DNA of 64,000 bases. It comes from Nocardia aurantia. GTDB lineage: Bacteria > Actinomycetota > Actinomycetes > Mycobacteriales > Mycobacteriaceae. The notes under the pieces are model-generated. The model was not told the DNA's origin. It saw nothing but the letters and a program-made list of their open reading frames with translations, and made no database searches. The translations under genes and the position numbers were made by a program. Each line of letters opens with the position of its first letter. Positions within the stretch are counted from its first letter, which is position 1. Shown here one piece after another: positions 17,057 through 27,743 of this stretch. The stretch spans positions 310,001-374,000 of the forward strand of contig NZ_WEGI01000001.1 of NCBI RefSeq assembly GCF_009604425.1. The letters run 5' to 3'.

Positions 17057-18415
17057 TCAGCGCTCCGGCAGCGTCAGCACCAGGCGGACCCCGCCCAGCG
17101 TGCCGTCGTCGAAACAGGCTCGGCCGCCGTGTAATTGGGCCTGCTGCGCGACCAGGGCCAGGCCCAGGCCGGAGCCGCCCTTACTGGCGTCCCGGCCGCG
17201 CACGAAGCGCTGGAACACCGCGTCGCGTTCCAGCGGCGGGATACCGCGGCCGTTGTCATCGATCGACAGCACGATCGCGCCGTCGGCGATCCGGTGCGCC
17301 GAGACCAGCGCCTCGGTCGCGCCGCCGTGCCGCACCGAATTCGTGAGCGCGTTGTCGACGGCCAGCCGCAGCCCGGTCGGCAGGCCGTGGATGATCAGCT
17401 CCGGATCCGCGTCGATGCGCACCGTCAGCGCCGGATAGTGCCGCATGGCGTCGTGCGCCGCCTGATCCACCAGGTCGGCGAGGTCGGTCTCCACCAGATC
17501 GCTGTCGTTGGTGAGCTCCCCGGCGGCCAGCCGTTCCAGCGCCGCGAGCGTGGCCTCCACCCGGCCCTGGCTGCGCTGCAGATCGTCGAGGATCTCCGCG
17601 CGCTGCGCCTCGTCCAGATCCAGCGTGCGCAGCACCTCCAGGTCGGTGCGCATCGCGGTGAGCGGGGTCCGCAGTTCGTGCGCGGACACCGCGGAGAAAT
17701 CGCGCGCGGTCTCCAGCGCCGCGGCGGTCGCGGCCTGGGCCCGAGTGACCCGCTCCAGCAGGCCGTTCAGGGCGTCGGCGAGCTGTTCCGCCTCGCGGAC
17801 CCCGGAACCGTTTACCGGCTCCTCCGGTTGCCCGGTCGCGCCGTACGACCCGACCTGTTCGGTGAGATGGACGATCGGCCGCACCGCCCGCCCGCCGAAC
17901 ACCCAGCCCAGCCCGGCGGTGGCGGCGATCGTCAGCAGGGCCGCGGCCAGCACCCAGCGGCGCTGCTCGGAGGTGGCGTGATAGGCCTGGGTGAGCGGGA
18001 TGCCGATCGAGACGGTCCGGCCGCGCGGCTGATTGTCGGTGGTCGTGAGCACCCGGAACGGGACGCCGTCCAGCGAGATGGTCTGCGATCCCGGCCGCAA
18101 CTCCGGCAGATGGACGCTGGTACTCGACACCACCGTGCTGTCGTCGCGGACCGTCACCGCCAGATCGTGATTGGGCCCGACCAGGGAGAGCACGCCGACC
18201 GCGATCACCGGCTGGATCAGCACGATCCGCGCGGCGATGGTCAGTTCCTGATCCGCCTGGGCCAGATTGTTGCGTTCCAGCGCCTGCACCGACAGCCAGC
18301 TCACCACCGCGGCGATGACGGTCGCGCCCAGGGCCGTCGCCGCCGCCACGCGGGTGCGCAGCGAATACGAGCCGCGCCGCCGCCGATGGGCGCACATCGC
18401 CCCGGCGGTGCTCAC
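17057..18415 (-). CDS. prrB: Sensor histidine kinase PrrB
   Basis: 452-residue membrane histidine kinase of the PrrA/PrrB system, implicated in mycobacteria in early intracellular growth, respiration and nitrogen response. TM1 ~24-44 and TM2 ~153-175 flank a ~110-residue extracytoplasmic sensor. HAMP follows ([17 protein letters not shown]), then the H box [17 protein letters not shown] with H246, the N box [13 protein letters not shown], and the G boxes DDNGRGIP and [18 protein letters not shown]. These match Rv0902c closely. The GTG at 18415 overlaps the prrA stop by 4 bases (GTGA), so the pair is coupled, with prrA first. Confidence 0.93.
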   Translation of the reverse strand: MSTAGAMCAHRRRRGSYSLRTRVAAATALGATVIAAVVSWLSVQALERNNLAQADQELTIAARIVLIQPVIAVGVLSLVGPNHDLAVTVRDDSTVVSSTSVHLPELRPGSQTISLDGVPFRVLTTTDNQPRGRTVSIGIPLTQAYHATSEQRRWVLAAALLTIAATAGLGWVFGGRAVRPIVHLTEQVGSYGATGQPEEPVNGSGVREAEQLADALNGLLERVTRAQAATAAALETARDFSAVSAHELRTPLTAMRTDLEVLRTLDLDEAQRAEILDDLQRSQGRVEATLAALERLAAGELTNDSDLVETDLADLVDQAAHDAMRHYPALTVRIDADPELIIHGLPTGLRLAVDNALTNSVRHGGATEALVSAHRIADGAIVLSIDDNGRGIPPLERDAVFQRFVRGRDASKGGSGLGLALVAQQAQLHGGRACFDDGTLGGVRLVLTLPER

Positions 18416-19128
18416 TTGGGTGCCCGCAGCACGAAGCCGACCCCTCGGATGGTGTGCAGCAGCCGCGGCGTGCCCTCGGCCTCCAACTTGCGGCGCAGAT
18501 AGCCGACGAAGACGTCGACGACATTGGTGTCGGCGGCGAAGTCGTAGCCCCACACCAGTTCCAGCAGTCGCTCCCGGCTCAGCACCACCCCGGCGTTGCG
18601 GGCCAAAGTGGACAGCAACTCGAATTCCCTTTTGGTGAGCTCGATCTCGTGCCCGTTGAGCAGCGCGCGGTAGCCCGCGACGTCGACTTCCAACGGGCCC
18701 ACCGTGATTCCGGCCGGACCGGTGCCCGCGGGGACCGCGGCGTCGCTGCGGCGGCGCAGCAGAGCGCGAATGCGTGCGACCAACTCGGCCAGGACGAACG
18801 GCTTCACCAGATAGTCGTCCGCACCCGACTCCAGGCCCGCGATCCGGTCGTCGACCGAATTGCGCGCCGACAGCACACAGATCGGCACCTCGTTGCCCAT
18901 CGCCCGCAGCGCGGTCACCACTCCGGCGCCGTCGAGCACCGGCATGTTCATGTCGAGCACGATCGCGTCGGGCGACTGCTCACCGACGCTGCGCAACGCC
19001 GCCGCCCCGTCCCGGGCGATCAGCACCTCGAATCCGGACAGCCGCAACCCACGCTGGACCGACGCGAGCAGATCCTCGTCGTCATCCACCAACAAAACTG
19101 TAGGAACTGTTGCTGTGGCTGTGTCCAA
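18412..19128 (-). CDS. prrA: Response regulator PrrA
   Basis: 238-residue OmpR-type response regulator. The receiver domain has the acidic pocket [11 protein letters not shown] and phospho-acceptor D59 in [13 protein letters not shown], plus the switch Lys in [15 protein letters not shown]. The winged-helix domain includes [15 protein letters not shown] and [20 protein letters not shown], almost identical to mycobacterial PrrA. I place the start at the TTG at 19128 ([16 protein letters not shown]) because the length then matches PrrA and no ATG or GTG lies between it and the conserved core; the longer reading from 19218 runs through the palindromic repeat. If correct, the repeat ends almost on the start codon and could influence prrA expression. 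Confidence 0.93.
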   Translation of the reverse strand: MDTATATVPTVLLVDDDEDLLASVQRGLRLSGFEVLIARDGAAALRSVGEQSPDAIVLDMNMPVLDGAGVVTALRAMGNEVPICVLSARNSVDDRIAGLESGADDYLVKPFVLAELVARIRALLRRRSDAAVPAGTGPAGITVGPLEVDVAGYRALLNGHEIELTKREFELLSTLARNAGVVLSRERLLELVWGYDFAADTNVVDVFVGYLRRKLEAEGTPRLLHTIRGVGFVLRAPK

Positions 19129-19133
19129 TTGCT

Positions 19134-19246
19134 TCGGCTCCGCCTCGCTGGTTTGCGGCCTGTAACCCCGGCGTTCCGGTGCCCGCTGCCTGCTCCTTCG
19201 TCGCATCGCATCGGGCACCGGAACGCCGGGGGCGGCCGCAAACCGT
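19134..19246. repeat. Palindromic interspersed repeat, copy 1
   Basis: Long imperfect inverted repeat. Outer arms GTTTGCGGCC (19151-19160) and GGCCGCAAAC (19234-19243); inner 20-base arms at 19166-19185 and 19212-19231 (CCCCGGCGTTCCGGTGCCCG and its complement); 26-base loop containing CTGCTCCTTCGTCGCATC. It is about 85 percent identical to copy 2 at 27744-27857, and several differences are paired changes that keep the stem. Confidence 0.9.
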
Positions 19247-19411
19247 GCGGGGTGCGGGGGTGCGGCCGTGGGCGATCGGTCCTCAGGCTATGCCATCGAC
19301 GTGCCGGTTTCGGAGCAGACCCGCTGCTTCGAGGGCTTACCGAGGGAGTCGTGTGCGGGATGGGTTTCCGAATGTGCGTAGCGGGGGAGGGGTGATGCGC
19401 GTCGCGGGGGA

Positions 19412-19555
19412 CTCGACGGCTTCGGCCAGGTAATGAGCGGCGGTCCGCCGACGGCGCTCGACGGCTTCGGCAAGGTGATGAGCGGTAGTCTGCCGACGGT
19501 GCTCGACGGGCTTCGGCAAGGTGATGAGCCGTAGTCTGCCGACGCCGCTCGGCGG
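19412..19555. repeat. 45-bp tandem repeat, about three units
   Basis: CTCGACGGCTTCGGC-type units begin at 19412, 19457 and 19502 (45-base spacing), with a degenerate fourth at 19548. Each contains GGTAATGAGC or GGTGATGAGC. It is intergenic, so its length divisible by three does not reflect coding here. Confidence 0.8.
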
Positions 19556-19758
19556 CGGCGAGATGGTGATTTCGGCGGGTCGCGCCAGAGCGACTGTGCG
19601 GGTGAGGATGAACCGGGCGGCGATCGGTCGGGGTGACCGGCGTTCTCTTCGTTGCCGCGACGGCAGGCGACACGAAAAACGTTGTGGCCGAGTCTCGTCG
19701 GACGGGGTGGGGGACGAGGGCGGTATCGGCGGCGGGACGGGGGTGGTGTCGGTGCCCG

Positions 19759-21837
19759 TCAGGCTGGGCTGTCGTCGGGGGAAGGCGGCTGGGGGGTGGT
19801 GCCACGGGAGGTGAGGATCTGGTCCTCGAAGGCCAGTAGGACGGCCGGGTCCTCGATGGTGGCGGGCATTTCCCAGGCCTCGTCGGCGGCGATCTGGCGC
19901 ATCGTGCGGCGGAGGATCTTGCCGGAGCGGGTCTTCGGGAGGGATGCGACGATCACCACGTCGTGGAGGGTGGCGATGGCGCCGATCTGGTCGCGGACGC
20001 GGGCGATGACCTCGTCGCGGAGTCGGTCGGGGGTGATGTCGGCGGCCGTTTTCAGGACCACGTAGGCGATCGGGCGCTGGCCCTTGAGTTCGTCGGGGAC
20101 GCCGATCACGGCGCATTCGGCGACCGCGTCGTGGCCGGCTACCGCTGCCTCGATGCCGCCCGCCGAGAGGCGGTGGCCGGCCATGTTGATCACGTCGTCG
20201 CTGCGGCCCAGGACGAAGAGGTAGCCGTCCTCGTCGAAATAGCCGGAGTCGCCGGTGAGGTAGTGGCCAGGATAGGCCGAGAGGTAGGAGCGGGCGAAGC
20301 GTTCGTCGTCGCCCCACAGGCCGGTGAGGGTGCCGGGGGGCATGGGGAGGCCGATCACGATGTTGCCCTCGGTGCCGGGGGCGACGGCGCGGCCCTCGTA
20401 GTCCAGGACGCGCAGCCGGTAGCCGGGGACCGGGACCGAGGCGGAACCGGGTTTGATCGGAAGTTCTTGCAGGCCTATGGGATCCGCGCAGATCGGCCAG
20501 CCGGTCTCGGTCTGCCACCAGTGGTCGACGACGGGGGTGCCGGGGTGGTCGGCGAGCAGGGTGTCGCGGACCCAGTCGTAGGTGGGGGGATCGAGGCGCT
20601 CGCCCGCGCAGAACAGGGCACGCAGGGAGGAGAGGTCGTGTTCGTGGGCGAGGGCGGCGTCGGGGTCGATGCGGCGGATGGCGCGCAGGGCGGTGGGGGC
20701 GGTGAACATCACGTGGACGCCGTACTTCTCGACCAGGCGCCAGTAAGTGGCCGAGTCCGGGGTACCGACCGGTTTGCCTTCGAACAGGACCGTGGTCGCA
20801 CCCGCCAGTAAGGGGGCGTAGACGATGTAGGAATGGCCGACCACCCAGCCGATGTCGGAGGTGGTCAGCATCACCTGGCCCGGTCCGACGTCGTAGATGT
20901 TGCGCATCGACCAGGTCAGGGCCACCGCGTGGCCGCCGTTGTCGCGGATCACGCCCTTGGGCCGGCCCGTGGTGCCGGAGGTGTAGAGGATGTACAGCGG
21001 GTCCGTCGCGGCCACGGGCACCGGGTCGGCGGGTTCCGCGTCCCGGATCATGTCCTCCCAGTCCAGCCATTGCGCCGCAACGGTTTCCGAGGAGTCCGGC
21101 AAATGATCGGTGGCCGCCTGTGGGGTGGCGAAGCGGATCACCGGGAAGCCCTCGCGCTGCTTGACCACCACGTGGCGGGGGGCGGCGGTCTTGGTCAGGT
21201 CCAGGGCCTGGAGCACGATCGGCGGGTACTCGATCTGCCGGCCCGGTTCCAGGCCGCCGGAGGCGGTGACGATCAGGGTGGGCTGGGCGTCGTCGATGCG
21301 GGCGGCCAGTTCGTGGGCGGCGAATCCGCCGAACACCACCGAGTGCACGGCGCCGATCCGGGCGCAGGCGAGCATCGCGACCACGGCTTCCGGGATCATC
21401 GGAAGATAGATGACGACCCGGTCGCCGGTCCGCACACCCAGCCGCAGCATCGCACCGGCGAACTGCGCTACCTCCGCGAGCAATTCGGCGTATGTGTAGG
21501 TTCGACTGGCGCCGGTCATGGCCGAGTCATAGATTAGGGCCGGTTGGTGTGCGCGACCCCCCGGCGCCGTGGGGCTACCGACCGAGTCCGGTTGGGGCAC
21601 TTCGACTTGCGTCGAGCCCTCTTCCGGTGTGATATCGCGCACATGACGATCCAGTGCGTTGTAGGAGGTGTTCAGGCGGGCATCGGGAAACCATCGGGCG
21701 GTCGGCCGGGCCGTGGCATCGAGGATCTGAGTGGGCGGAACGTCCCAGCTGACAGCCTCGGCCGCAGTGCGCCAGAAGTCCGAGGGATCGACCAGGCTCG
21801 TTTGGTAGGCGGGCCGGTACTCCTGCTTCGCGTTCAA
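19759..21837 (-). CDS. prpE: Propionyl-CoA synthetase (acyl-CoA synthetase, PrpE type)
   Basis: 692-residue AMP-forming acyl-CoA synthetase that activates propionate or another short acid to its CoA thioester. Signatures: VVFGGFAAHELAARIDDA and GGLEPGRQIEY (PrpE/Acs region), P-loop YTSGTTGRPKGV, TTSDIGWVVGHSY, WWQTETGWP, hinge GDSGYFDEDGYLFVLGRSDD, and the catalytic lysine in SLPKTRSGKILRR. The length and motifs fit PrpE better than acetyl-CoA synthetase, though substrate choice cannot be fixed by eye. The start is a TTG at 21837 (LNAKQEYRPAYQTSL) with GGGAG 8 bases upstream; there is no better ATG. Divergent from the conservon. Confidence 0.85.
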   Translation of the reverse strand: MNAKQEYRPAYQTSLVDPSDFWRTAAEAVSWDVPPTQILDATARPTARWFPDARLNTSYNALDRHVRDITPEEGSTQVEVPQPDSVGSPTAPGGRAHQPALIYDSAMTGASRTYTYAELLAEVAQFAGAMLRLGVRTGDRVVIYLPMIPEAVVAMLACARIGAVHSVVFGGFAAHELAARIDDAQPTLIVTASGGLEPGRQIEYPPIVLQALDLTKTAAPRHVVVKQREGFPVIRFATPQAATDHLPDSSETVAAQWLDWEDMIRDAEPADPVPVAATDPLYILYTSGTTGRPKGVIRDNGGHAVALTWSMRNIYDVGPGQVMLTTSDIGWVVGHSYIVYAPLLAGATTVLFEGKPVGTPDSATYWRLVEKYGVHVMFTAPTALRAIRRIDPDAALAHEHDLSSLRALFCAGERLDPPTYDWVRDTLLADHPGTPVVDHWWQTETGWPICADPIGLQELPIKPGSASVPVPGYRLRVLDYEGRAVAPGTEGNIVIGLPMPPGTLTGLWGDDERFARSYLSAYPGHYLTGDSGYFDEDGYLFVLGRSDDVINMAGHRLSAGGIEAAVAGHDAVAECAVIGVPDELKGQRPIAYVVLKTAADITPDRLRDEVIARVRDQIGAIATLHDVVIVASLPKTRSGKILRRTMRQIAADEAWEMPATIEDPAVLLAFEDQILTSRGTTPQPPSPDDSPA

Positions 21838-22155
21838 CCCTGTGACTCCCTGCCTCGCCTCGATGCCCGCCTCGATAGATCAGCCTGATTGTGGCAGACT
21901 TCACGCGACGTCCGGGCGGACGCCGCGACCTTTGATTTTGTCCAGAATGGGCTGGTTGATGGCCGGTGAAGGCCAAGAAGTCACACAAGAAGTTATTGAT
22001 CCGTTAGAATCGCATGCCACATATATCGGCCGTCATGGACGCAATTTTCTCGGCCAGCCGCAGTTCTCGGCCAGCTCTGACTGTCGAGCCCAGCGTGCGA
22101 TCGCGGAGGCTCGCTCATGGCGCATGGCTGGGGCCAGTTTGGAAAGTGAGTGGAG
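21838..22155. other. Divergent prpE / conservon promoter region
   Basis: 318 bases, noticeably AT-richer than the surroundings, with no credible gene. TAGAAT at 22005-22010 is a good -10 match reading toward the conservon; no convincing -35 lies 17 bases upstream (GTCACA is 19 bases away). GGAAAG at 22141-22146 is the likely ribosome site for the kinase. Confidence 0.45.
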
Positions 22156-25100
22156 ATGCGTGACGCCGCTAGGCCCGGTACGAAGCGTTGGGCGCTCGGC
22201 AACTGGGACCTGCGCTGGAAGGTGACGGCCGTGCTGGCCGTGCCCTTGCTGGTGGCGGTGGTACTGGGAGCATCCCGGATCGCGTCGGAGTTCGGTGACT
22301 CCAGTCACCTGGACTCGTCGGTCACCCAGGTCGAGGCCATCCCGGCGGTCACCGGGCTGAGCGCCGCGGCCGGCACCATCTCCGCGTCGCAGATGGTCCA
22401 GATCGGCACCCAGTCGCTGGTCGACGACGCCGATCTCGGCAAGCTGGACGCCGCCATCGAGGCCGCCGTCAAGGCCGAATCCAAACTGGACGGTGTGTCC
22501 GGCGGCCGGGCGACGCTGGAGTCCATGATCAACGGCGCCAAGGCTGTGCGAGCCGCCGGGAAGACTCCGGCGAAGAGCGTGCCCGACGCGCTCAATGAAG
22601 AGGAGAGCATCCGGCAGGGCAGCGTCAAGACGGTGGAGGCCATCGTCTCGTCCATCGCGGACCCTGGCGTCGAGGCCTCGAAGCTGCAACTCGTCGACTC
22701 GCTGAACACCCGCGCGGCCCTGGTGACCCAGAGCGCCGCGATGGCCGTCGCGTTGCGTGGCAATCCGAAGGACGGGTTGCGCGACTACCTGGCCTCGCTC
22801 GCCACCGAGCGTCAGATGCTGACCGTGCTGGCGCACCGGTTCCCCGACGGCGACCCGACCATCGCCGGACTGATCGCCGAGGTCGACACCCGGCAGGCCG
22901 ATATCACCGGCCCGCGAGCGGCCGGCGGCGATGTGCCGATCCAGGACATGAAACAGTCCTCGGAGACCAGCCTCGCGAGCTACCAGAAGATCGTCGACCG
23001 GTCGACCGCCGACATCACCGCGCGGGTGAACAAGCTCGCGGGCGATTCCCGGACCGGCGCCATCCGATACTCCGCGATCGTCATCACGACCATCCTGGCG
23101 GCGCTGCTGCTCGCCGTGGTCATCGCGCGGTCGATGATCGTGCCGCTGCGCAAGCTGCGCCTCGCCGCCCTGCGCGTGGCCGAGCACGATCTCGGCCACG
23201 AGGTGTCGCGTCTGCGCGACGGCGCGAGCCCCGAGGACGTGCCGCTGGAACCGATGCCGGTGCACACCGACGAGGAGATCGGCCAGTTGGCTCGCGCGGT
23301 CGACGACATCCACGGCCAGGCGCTGCGGCTGGCGGCCGATCAGGCCGCGATGCGTACTCAGGTCAACGACATGTTCGAGACGCTGGCCCGCCGGTCCAAG
23401 TCGCTGGTCGACCATCAGCTCTCGCTCATCGAGGCGATGGAGTACGACGAGAAGGACCCGCGCCTGCTGGAGAACCTCTTCCGGCTGGACCACCTCGCCG
23501 CCCGTATGCGCCGCAACGGCGACAACCTGCTGATTCTGGCCGGTACCCGGCAGCGCCGCACCAAGTCCGCGCCGGTCGAGATCGCCGACGTGCTGCGCGC
23601 CGCGATCTCCGAGGTCGAGGACTACGAACGGGTGAAGCTGGGTGCCACCCCGCGTGGCGCCATCACCGAACCGGCCGCCTCCGACCTCGCGCACCTGTTC
23701 GCCGAACTGCTCGACAACGCGCTGCGCGCCTCGCCGCCGGAGACCGACGTCAAGTTCACCTTCGCGCAGGCGCACGACCAAGGCGTGCTGATCGAGGTCG
23801 CCGACCGCGGCATCGGTATGCCGCCCGCGGAGATGGCCGAGATCAACCGCCGCCTGGAGACCACCGCCGAGGTCGGTTCCGACACCGCCCGGCACATGGG
23901 TCTGTTCGTGGTGGGCCGGCTCGCCGAGCGGCACGGGCTCACCGTGCGCCTGCGGCCGACCTTCGACACCGCCCGCGACCCCGGCGTCACTGTGACGGTG
24001 CACGTACCCAAGGTGCTCATCGTCGCCCCGCCGGGTGGCATGGTCACGGTTCCGGCGCCGACGCCGAGCCAGCCGAACAATCCGATCCAGCCTCCCGGGT
24101 CGCAGCGGAACACCGGCCCGTCCTCGATGCAGATGCGGGCGGTCACCCGGACGCCCAGCGGCAACATGATGGTGACGGTCGATCCCAACTCGAGCGGCGC
24201 GATTCCGGCCGGCTCCGGGACCGATCGGACGGTCGCCGCCAACGGCACCGCCGGAATCAACGGCACCGCCGGGCCGAAGGGCCCGAACGGCACCGCGCCG
24301 CAATCCGCCCCGCCCAGCGGTCCGCTGCCGCAGCGGCAGCCGGGCAACGCGGCGGCCGCCGGTGGCCTGCCGCAACGTCAGCCGGGTACCAACGGCCCGA
24401 CCGTGCGGCACACCGTGTCCGACCCCAACCTCCGCAATTCCGGACTGCCGCAACGGGATCCGGGTGCCAACGGGCCTCAGGCGCCCCAGGCGCAACCGGG
24501 TACCGGGCTGCCGCAGCGCCCAGCGGGAACAGGTACGCCGCAGCCGCAGCCGGGTCTGGCGGCCAACATGCTCAAGCGGCAGCAGCCGGGCGCCGTCCCG
24601 GGCCAGCCGCGACCGGCGGGTCCGCCGTCGGCGCCGACCGGTATGCCGCAGCGGCAGCCGGGCTCCAACGGTATGCCGCAGCGCGAGACCGGACTGTCCC
24701 AGCGGCCCGCCGGGCCGTCGGCCGCGCCGACCGGGTTGCCGCAGCGAGACACCGGTGCCACCGGGTTGCCGCAGCGCGATACCGGCGCTACCGGCCTGCC
24801 GCCGCGGGCTCCCGGTACCCCGGCCGGTGGCCTGCCGCAGCGTCCGGGTTCCGGTCTGCCGCAACGTGATGCCGGTCCGAGTGGTCTGCCGACGCGTGAT
24901 CCGGGTGCGACGGGCGGTATGCCGCCGCGCGATCCGGCCGCGCCGGGCCTGCCGACCAGGGATGCGCCTTCGGGTGGGTTGCCGCGTCGGGAGCCGACAT
25001 CGCCGGGTATGCCGTTGCGGGATCCGAACACCGGTCTGCCGCAACGTGACGCGGGCCCGAACGGTCTGCCGACCCGCGACCCCGGTGCGACGGGCGGCAT

Positions 25101-26361
25101 GCCGCCGCGCGATACCGCCGCGCCGGGTCTCCCGACCCGGGATGCGCCTTCGGGTGGGTTGCCGCGTCGGGAGCCGACGTCGCCGGGTATGCCGTTGCGG
25201 GATCCGAATACCGGTCTGCCGCAACGGGACGCGGGTCCGAGCGGTCTGCCGACTCGTGATCCGGGTGCGACGGGCGGCATGCCGCCGCGCGATCCGGCCG
25301 CGCCGGGCCTGCCGACGCGGGACGCGCTCTCGGGTGGGTTGCCGCGTCGGGAGCCGACGTCGCCGGGTATGCCGTTGCGGGATCCGAATACCGGTCTGCC
25401 GCAACGGGATGCGAACACCGGTCTGCCGCAGCGGGACGGGGGCCCGAGTGGTCTGCCGACCCGCGATCCCGGCGCGACAGGTCTGCCGCAGCGCGATACC
25501 GGTGCCCACGGGCTGCAGCGACCGGGCCCGACCGGTCTGCCGCAACGGGATACCGGCGCGACTCGGTTGCCGCAGCGCGATACCGGCGCTCACGGGCTGC
25601 AGCGACCGGGCCCGACCGGTCTGCCGCAACGGGATACCGGCGCGACGAAAATCCCGCAGCGTGACGGCGGTCTGCCGCAACGCGATACGGGGGCGACTCG
25701 GTTGCCGCAGCGGGACACCGGATCGACCGGCCTGCCCGGTGTGCTGCCGCAGCGCGAAGCGCCGGACAACGGCCTGCCGCAACGGGATTCATCCGGTGGC
25801 CTGCCGACGGGCCTACCCCGTCGACAGCCCGGCGCGGGCCTACCCCCGCGTCCGGAGCCGACCCCGGGCCTACGCCCGCCGGCGGCGGAGCGACTCGATG
25901 ACGCCGATGACGGCGAGGGTCGCGACCGTGGCCGGCACAGCTTCCGGGCCAACACCCAGAAGACCGCCTCCTTCTTCCAGACCCGGTTGCAACCGACCGC
26001 GGAATCGGATCCGATCATCGGCGGAACGCCGATCTTCGCGGAGATGATGTCCGCCTGGCTGCAGGATCCGAACGCGGATCGGTCCCAGGTGGCCGCCTCC
26101 TTCGAATCACCGGGCGACGAGGGCTGGCAGGCGGCGCGCCACGCGGTGGAGTCGCAGTCGGAGCGGCGGACGGCGGCCGGGTTGCCCCAGCGCGACCCGG
26201 GTAACCGACTGGTTCCCGGTGGAGTCACCGGAAACACCGACGCGTCCACCAACCGCGATCCAGAATCCATCAGGTCAAGTCTGAGTCGTCACCAGCAGGG
26301 CGTCCGGGATGGCCGCGCAATGAGAGCAATGAACCTAACCGGAGATAAAGGAGACCGATGA
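22156..26361 (+). CDS. Conservon sensor histidine-kinase-like protein (Rv3365c/CvnA type)
   Basis: 1401-residue membrane protein heading a four-gene conservon. TM1 ~22-41; an extracytoplasmic four-helix NIT-like sensor (~45-300); TM2 ~305-328; HAMP; a helical segment; then a kinase-type ATPase with N box [16 protein letters not shown] (E517, N521), VADRGIGMP and [16 protein letters not shown]. Residues ~720-1240 are Pro/Gln/Arg-rich GLPQRD repeats, three of them in exact 180-bp units. A conserved tail follows ([17 protein letters not shown]). Conservon kinases signal to the downstream Roadblock, DUF742 and GTPase proteins. The ATG at 22156 is favoured over the GTG at 22150 because GGAAAG is 9 bases from the ATG. 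The stop overlaps the next start (ATGA). Confidence 0.9.
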   Translation: MRDAARPGTKRWALGNWDLRWKVTAVLAVPLLVAVVLGASRIASEFGDSSHLDSSVTQVEAIPAVTGLSAAAGTISASQMVQIGTQSLVDDADLGKLDAAIEAAVKAESKLDGVSGGRATLESMINGAKAVRAAGKTPAKSVPDALNEEESIRQGSVKTVEAIVSSIADPGVEASKLQLVDSLNTRAALVTQSAAMAVALRGNPKDGLRDYLASLATERQMLTVLAHRFPDGDPTIAGLIAEVDTRQADITGPRAAGGDVPIQDMKQSSETSLASYQKIVDRSTADITARVNKLAGDSRTGAIRYSAIVITTILAALLLAVVIARSMIVPLRKLRLAALRVAEHDLGHEVSRLRDGASPEDVPLEPMPVHTDEEIGQLARAVDDIHGQALRLAADQAAMRTQVNDMFETLARRSKSLVDHQLSLIEAMEYDEKDPRLLENLFRLDHLAARMRRNGDNLLILAGTRQRRTKSAPVEIADVLRAAISEVEDYERVKLGATPRGAITEPAASDLAHLFAELLDNALRASPPETDVKFTFAQAHDQGVLIEVADRGIGMPPAEMAEINRRLETTAEVGSDTARHMGLFVVGRLAERHGLTVRLRPTFDTARDPGVTVTVHVPKVLIVAPPGGMVTVPAPTPSQPNNPIQPPGSQRNTGPSSMQMRAVTRTPSGNMMVTVDPNSSGAIPAGSGTDRTVAANGTAGINGTAGPKGPNGTAPQSAPPSGPLPQRQPGNAAAAGGLPQRQPGTNGPTVRHTVSDPNLRNSGLPQRDPGANGPQAPQAQPGTGLPQRPAGTGTPQPQPGLAANMLKRQQPGAVPGQPRPAGPPSAPTGMPQRQPGSNGMPQRETGLSQRPAGPSAAPTGLPQRDTGATGLPQRDTGATGLPPRAPGTPAGGLPQRPGSGLPQRDAGPSGLPTRDPGATGGMPPRDPAAPGLPTRDAPSGGLPRREPTSPGMPLRDPNTGLPQRDAGPNGLPTRDPGATGGMPPRDTAAPGLPTRDAPSGGLPRREPTSPGMPLRDPNTGLPQRDAGPSGLPTRDPGATGGMPPRDPAAPGLPTRDALSGGLPRREPTSPGMPLRDPNTGLPQRDANTGLPQRDGGPSGLPTRDPGATGLPQRDTGAHGLQRPGPTGLPQRDTGATRLPQRDTGAHGLQRPGPTGLPQRDTGATKIPQRDGGLPQRDTGATRLPQRDTGSTGLPGVLPQREAPDNGLPQRDSSGGLPTGLPRRQPGAGLPPRPEPTPGLRPPAAERLDDADDGEGRDRGRHSFRANTQKTASFFQTRLQPTAESDPIIGGTPIFAEMMSAWLQDPNADRSQVAASFESPGDEGWQAARHAVESQSERRTAAGLPQRDPGNRLVPGGVTGNTDASTNRDPESIRSSLSRHQQGVRDGRAMRAMNLTGDKGDR
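24853..25392 (+). repeat. Three exact-length 180-bp tandem repeats in the kinase tail
   Basis: GGTCTGCCGCAACG recurs at 24853, 25033, 25213 and 25393, always 180 bases apart. Each 60-residue unit holds six 10-residue modules of GLPQRD/GLPTRD/GMPPRD/GLPRRE/GMPLRD type. Shorter GLPQRDTGA modules extend over about 24.3-25.8 kb. Confidence 0.92.
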
Positions 26362-26771
26362 ACCCCGATCTAGGTGGTACGAACCGTCAGCTGGATTGGC
26401 TGGTTTCGAACTTCGCCAACGAGGTTCCGGGCGTCGCTCACGCCGTGCTGGTTTCGGCGGACGGTCTGCTGATGGCCGCGAGCGCGCAGTTGCCCGTCGA
26501 CCGCGCCGAACAGCTGTCCGCGGTGACCGCCGGCCTCGCCAGCCTGTCGGTTGGCGTGTCCAACCTCTTCGAGGGCGGCACGGTACTGCAATCCGTGGTC
26601 GAGATGGAGCACGGCTACCTACTGCTGATGGCGGTCGGCGACGGCTCCTATCTGGCCGTGCTGACGAACACATCCTGCGATATCGGCCAGGTGGGATACG
26701 AAATGGCCTTGTTGGTCGAGCGAGTGGGCCAGACGGTCCAGGCGACACCTCGAGTCACGATGGGTTCCTGA
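26358..26771 (+). CDS. Roadblock/LC7-domain protein (Rv3364c/CvnB type)
   Basis: 137-residue Roadblock/LC7 fold, the second conservon protein, thought to regulate the partner small GTPase at the membrane-proximal kinase. [35 protein letters not shown] and [20 protein letters not shown] are typical. The ATG overlaps the kinase stop by 4 bases. In mycobacteria the homologue has also been reported as a secreted serpin-like peptide source; nothing here tests that. The assignment is certain from sequence and gene order. Confidence 0.95.
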   Translation: MNPDLGGTNRQLDWLVSNFANEVPGVAHAVLVSADGLLMAASAQLPVDRAEQLSAVTAGLASLSVGVSNLFEGGTVLQSVVEMEHGYLLLMAVGDGSYLAVLTNTSCDIGQVGYEMALLVERVGQTVQATPRVTMGS

Positions 26772-26778
26772 CGGTGGG

Positions 26779-27153
26779 ATGGACATAAACAACCAACGCG
26801 TGGGAAGCGCCGAGCCGAGCCTCGTCCGCCCGTACTCCTTGACCGCCGGCCGGACCAGGCCGACGGTCGAGTTGGCATTGGAGGCGCTCGTCGCATCGCA
26901 TCCGGTCGCCCTGGAGCGGCAGTTCGAGCTCACCAACATCGAAACGTCGATCGTGGAGTTGTGCAGAGAATCGCCGTCGGTCGCCGAAGTGGCCGCCCGA
27001 CTGGGCATGCCGATCGGGGTGGCACGGGTACTGGTCGCCGACCTGATCGAAGCCGGCCATGTGCGGGTTTCGGCGACATTGAAAGACGATTCCAGCGACG
27101 ACGAACGTCGCGAGCTGATCGAAAGGGTTCTCAGTGGACTCCGGCGTATATGA
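26779..27153 (+). CDS. DUF742 protein (Rv3363c/CvnC type)
   Basis: 124-residue winged-helix-like DUF742 protein, third member of the conservon. Recognisable by SLVRPYSLTAGRTRPTVEL and the end LIEAGHVRVSATLKD...LIERVLSGLRRI. SVAEVAARLGMPIGVARVLV has helix-turn-helix character. It starts 7 bases after the Roadblock stop with GGTGGG upstream, and its 3' end overlaps the GTPase start by 20 bases. Biochemical role unknown beyond membership in the kinase-GTPase module. Confidence 0.95.
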   Translation: MDINNQRVGSAEPSLVRPYSLTAGRTRPTVELALEALVASHPVALERQFELTNIETSIVELCRESPSVAEVAARLGMPIGVARVLVADLIEAGHVRVSATLKDDSSDDERRELIERVLSGLRRI

Positions 27154-27736
27154 TTCGACGTCCTCGGTCGATACCCGCACCAGTAAGCCAACCTCCGCGA
27201 AGATCGTGGTCGCCGGTGGCTTCGGTGTGGGTAAGACCACTCTCGTCGGTGCGGTTTCGGAGATCGTTCCGTTGCGCACCGAGGCATTGGTGACCAATGC
27301 CAGTGTCGGCGTCGACAGCCTGGCAGCCGTCCCGACCAAGGCCACCACCACGGTGGCCATGGATTTCGGCCGGATCAGCCTGGCCGACGATCTGGTGCTG
27401 TATCTGTTCGGCACGCCGGGCCAGTACCGCTTCTGGTTCATGTGGGACGACCTGATCCGCGGCGCCATCGGCGCCGTGGTGCTGGTCGACACCCGCAGGC
27501 TGGAGGACAGTTTCGCGGCGGTCGACTACTTCGAGGCACGGCACCTACCGTTCCTCGTGGCGATCAACGAGTTCGACGACGCACCGCGGTACCCGCTGGA
27601 GGACATCCGGCAGGCGCTCGCGGTACCGGCCGATGTGCCGATCATGTCGCTGGACGCGCGTCGCCGCGAGCCCGTGAAGCAGGCATTGGTCTCGGTCACC
27701 GAATACGCACTGCGCAAAGTCGTTCAGGGCTATTGA
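27134..27736 (+). CDS. Conservon small GTPase (Rv3362c/CvnD type)
   Basis: 200-residue Ras-like P-loop NTPase, the output of the conservon. Motifs: P-loop GGFGVGKTT (28-36), the switch segment TTTVAMDFGRI, Walker B/G3 LFGTPGQ and the base-specificity loop AINEFDD (N-x-x-D variant). The GTG at 27134 lies inside the DUF742 gene, with GAAAGGGTTC upstream, giving tight coupling. It is followed 8 bases after its stop by palindromic repeat copy 2, which may act as the operon's 3' structure. Confidence 0.94.
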   Translation: MDSGVYDSTSSVDTRTSKPTSAKIVVAGGFGVGKTTLVGAVSEIVPLRTEALVTNASVGVDSLAAVPTKATTTVAMDFGRISLADDLVLYLFGTPGQYRFWFMWDDLIRGAIGAVVLVDTRRLEDSFAAVDYFEARHLPFLVAINEFDDAPRYPLEDIRQALAVPADVPIMSLDARRREPVKQALVSVTEYALRKVVQGY

Positions 27737-27743
27737 TATTGGC

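Larger units (their letters stand above)
19129..19758. other. prrA-prpE intergenic region
   Basis: 630 bases without a credible gene. Contents: palindromic repeat copy 1 (19134-19246), a G-rich stretch, a 45-bp tandem repeat (19412-19555) and about 200 bases of unremarkable GC-rich DNA leading to the end of prpE. Reading frames here are open only because of base composition. Confidence 0.6.

Noticed and set aside
19219..19473. Small ORFs in the prrA-prpE gap
   Set aside because: They follow the 45-bp repeat and base composition, lack ribosome sites and resemble no family.
22033..25782. 1249-residue minus-strand frame opposite the conservon kinase
   Set aside because: Its IPLRQTG-type repeats are the antisense reading of the GLPQRD repeats; the plus-strand frame has all kinase motifs.
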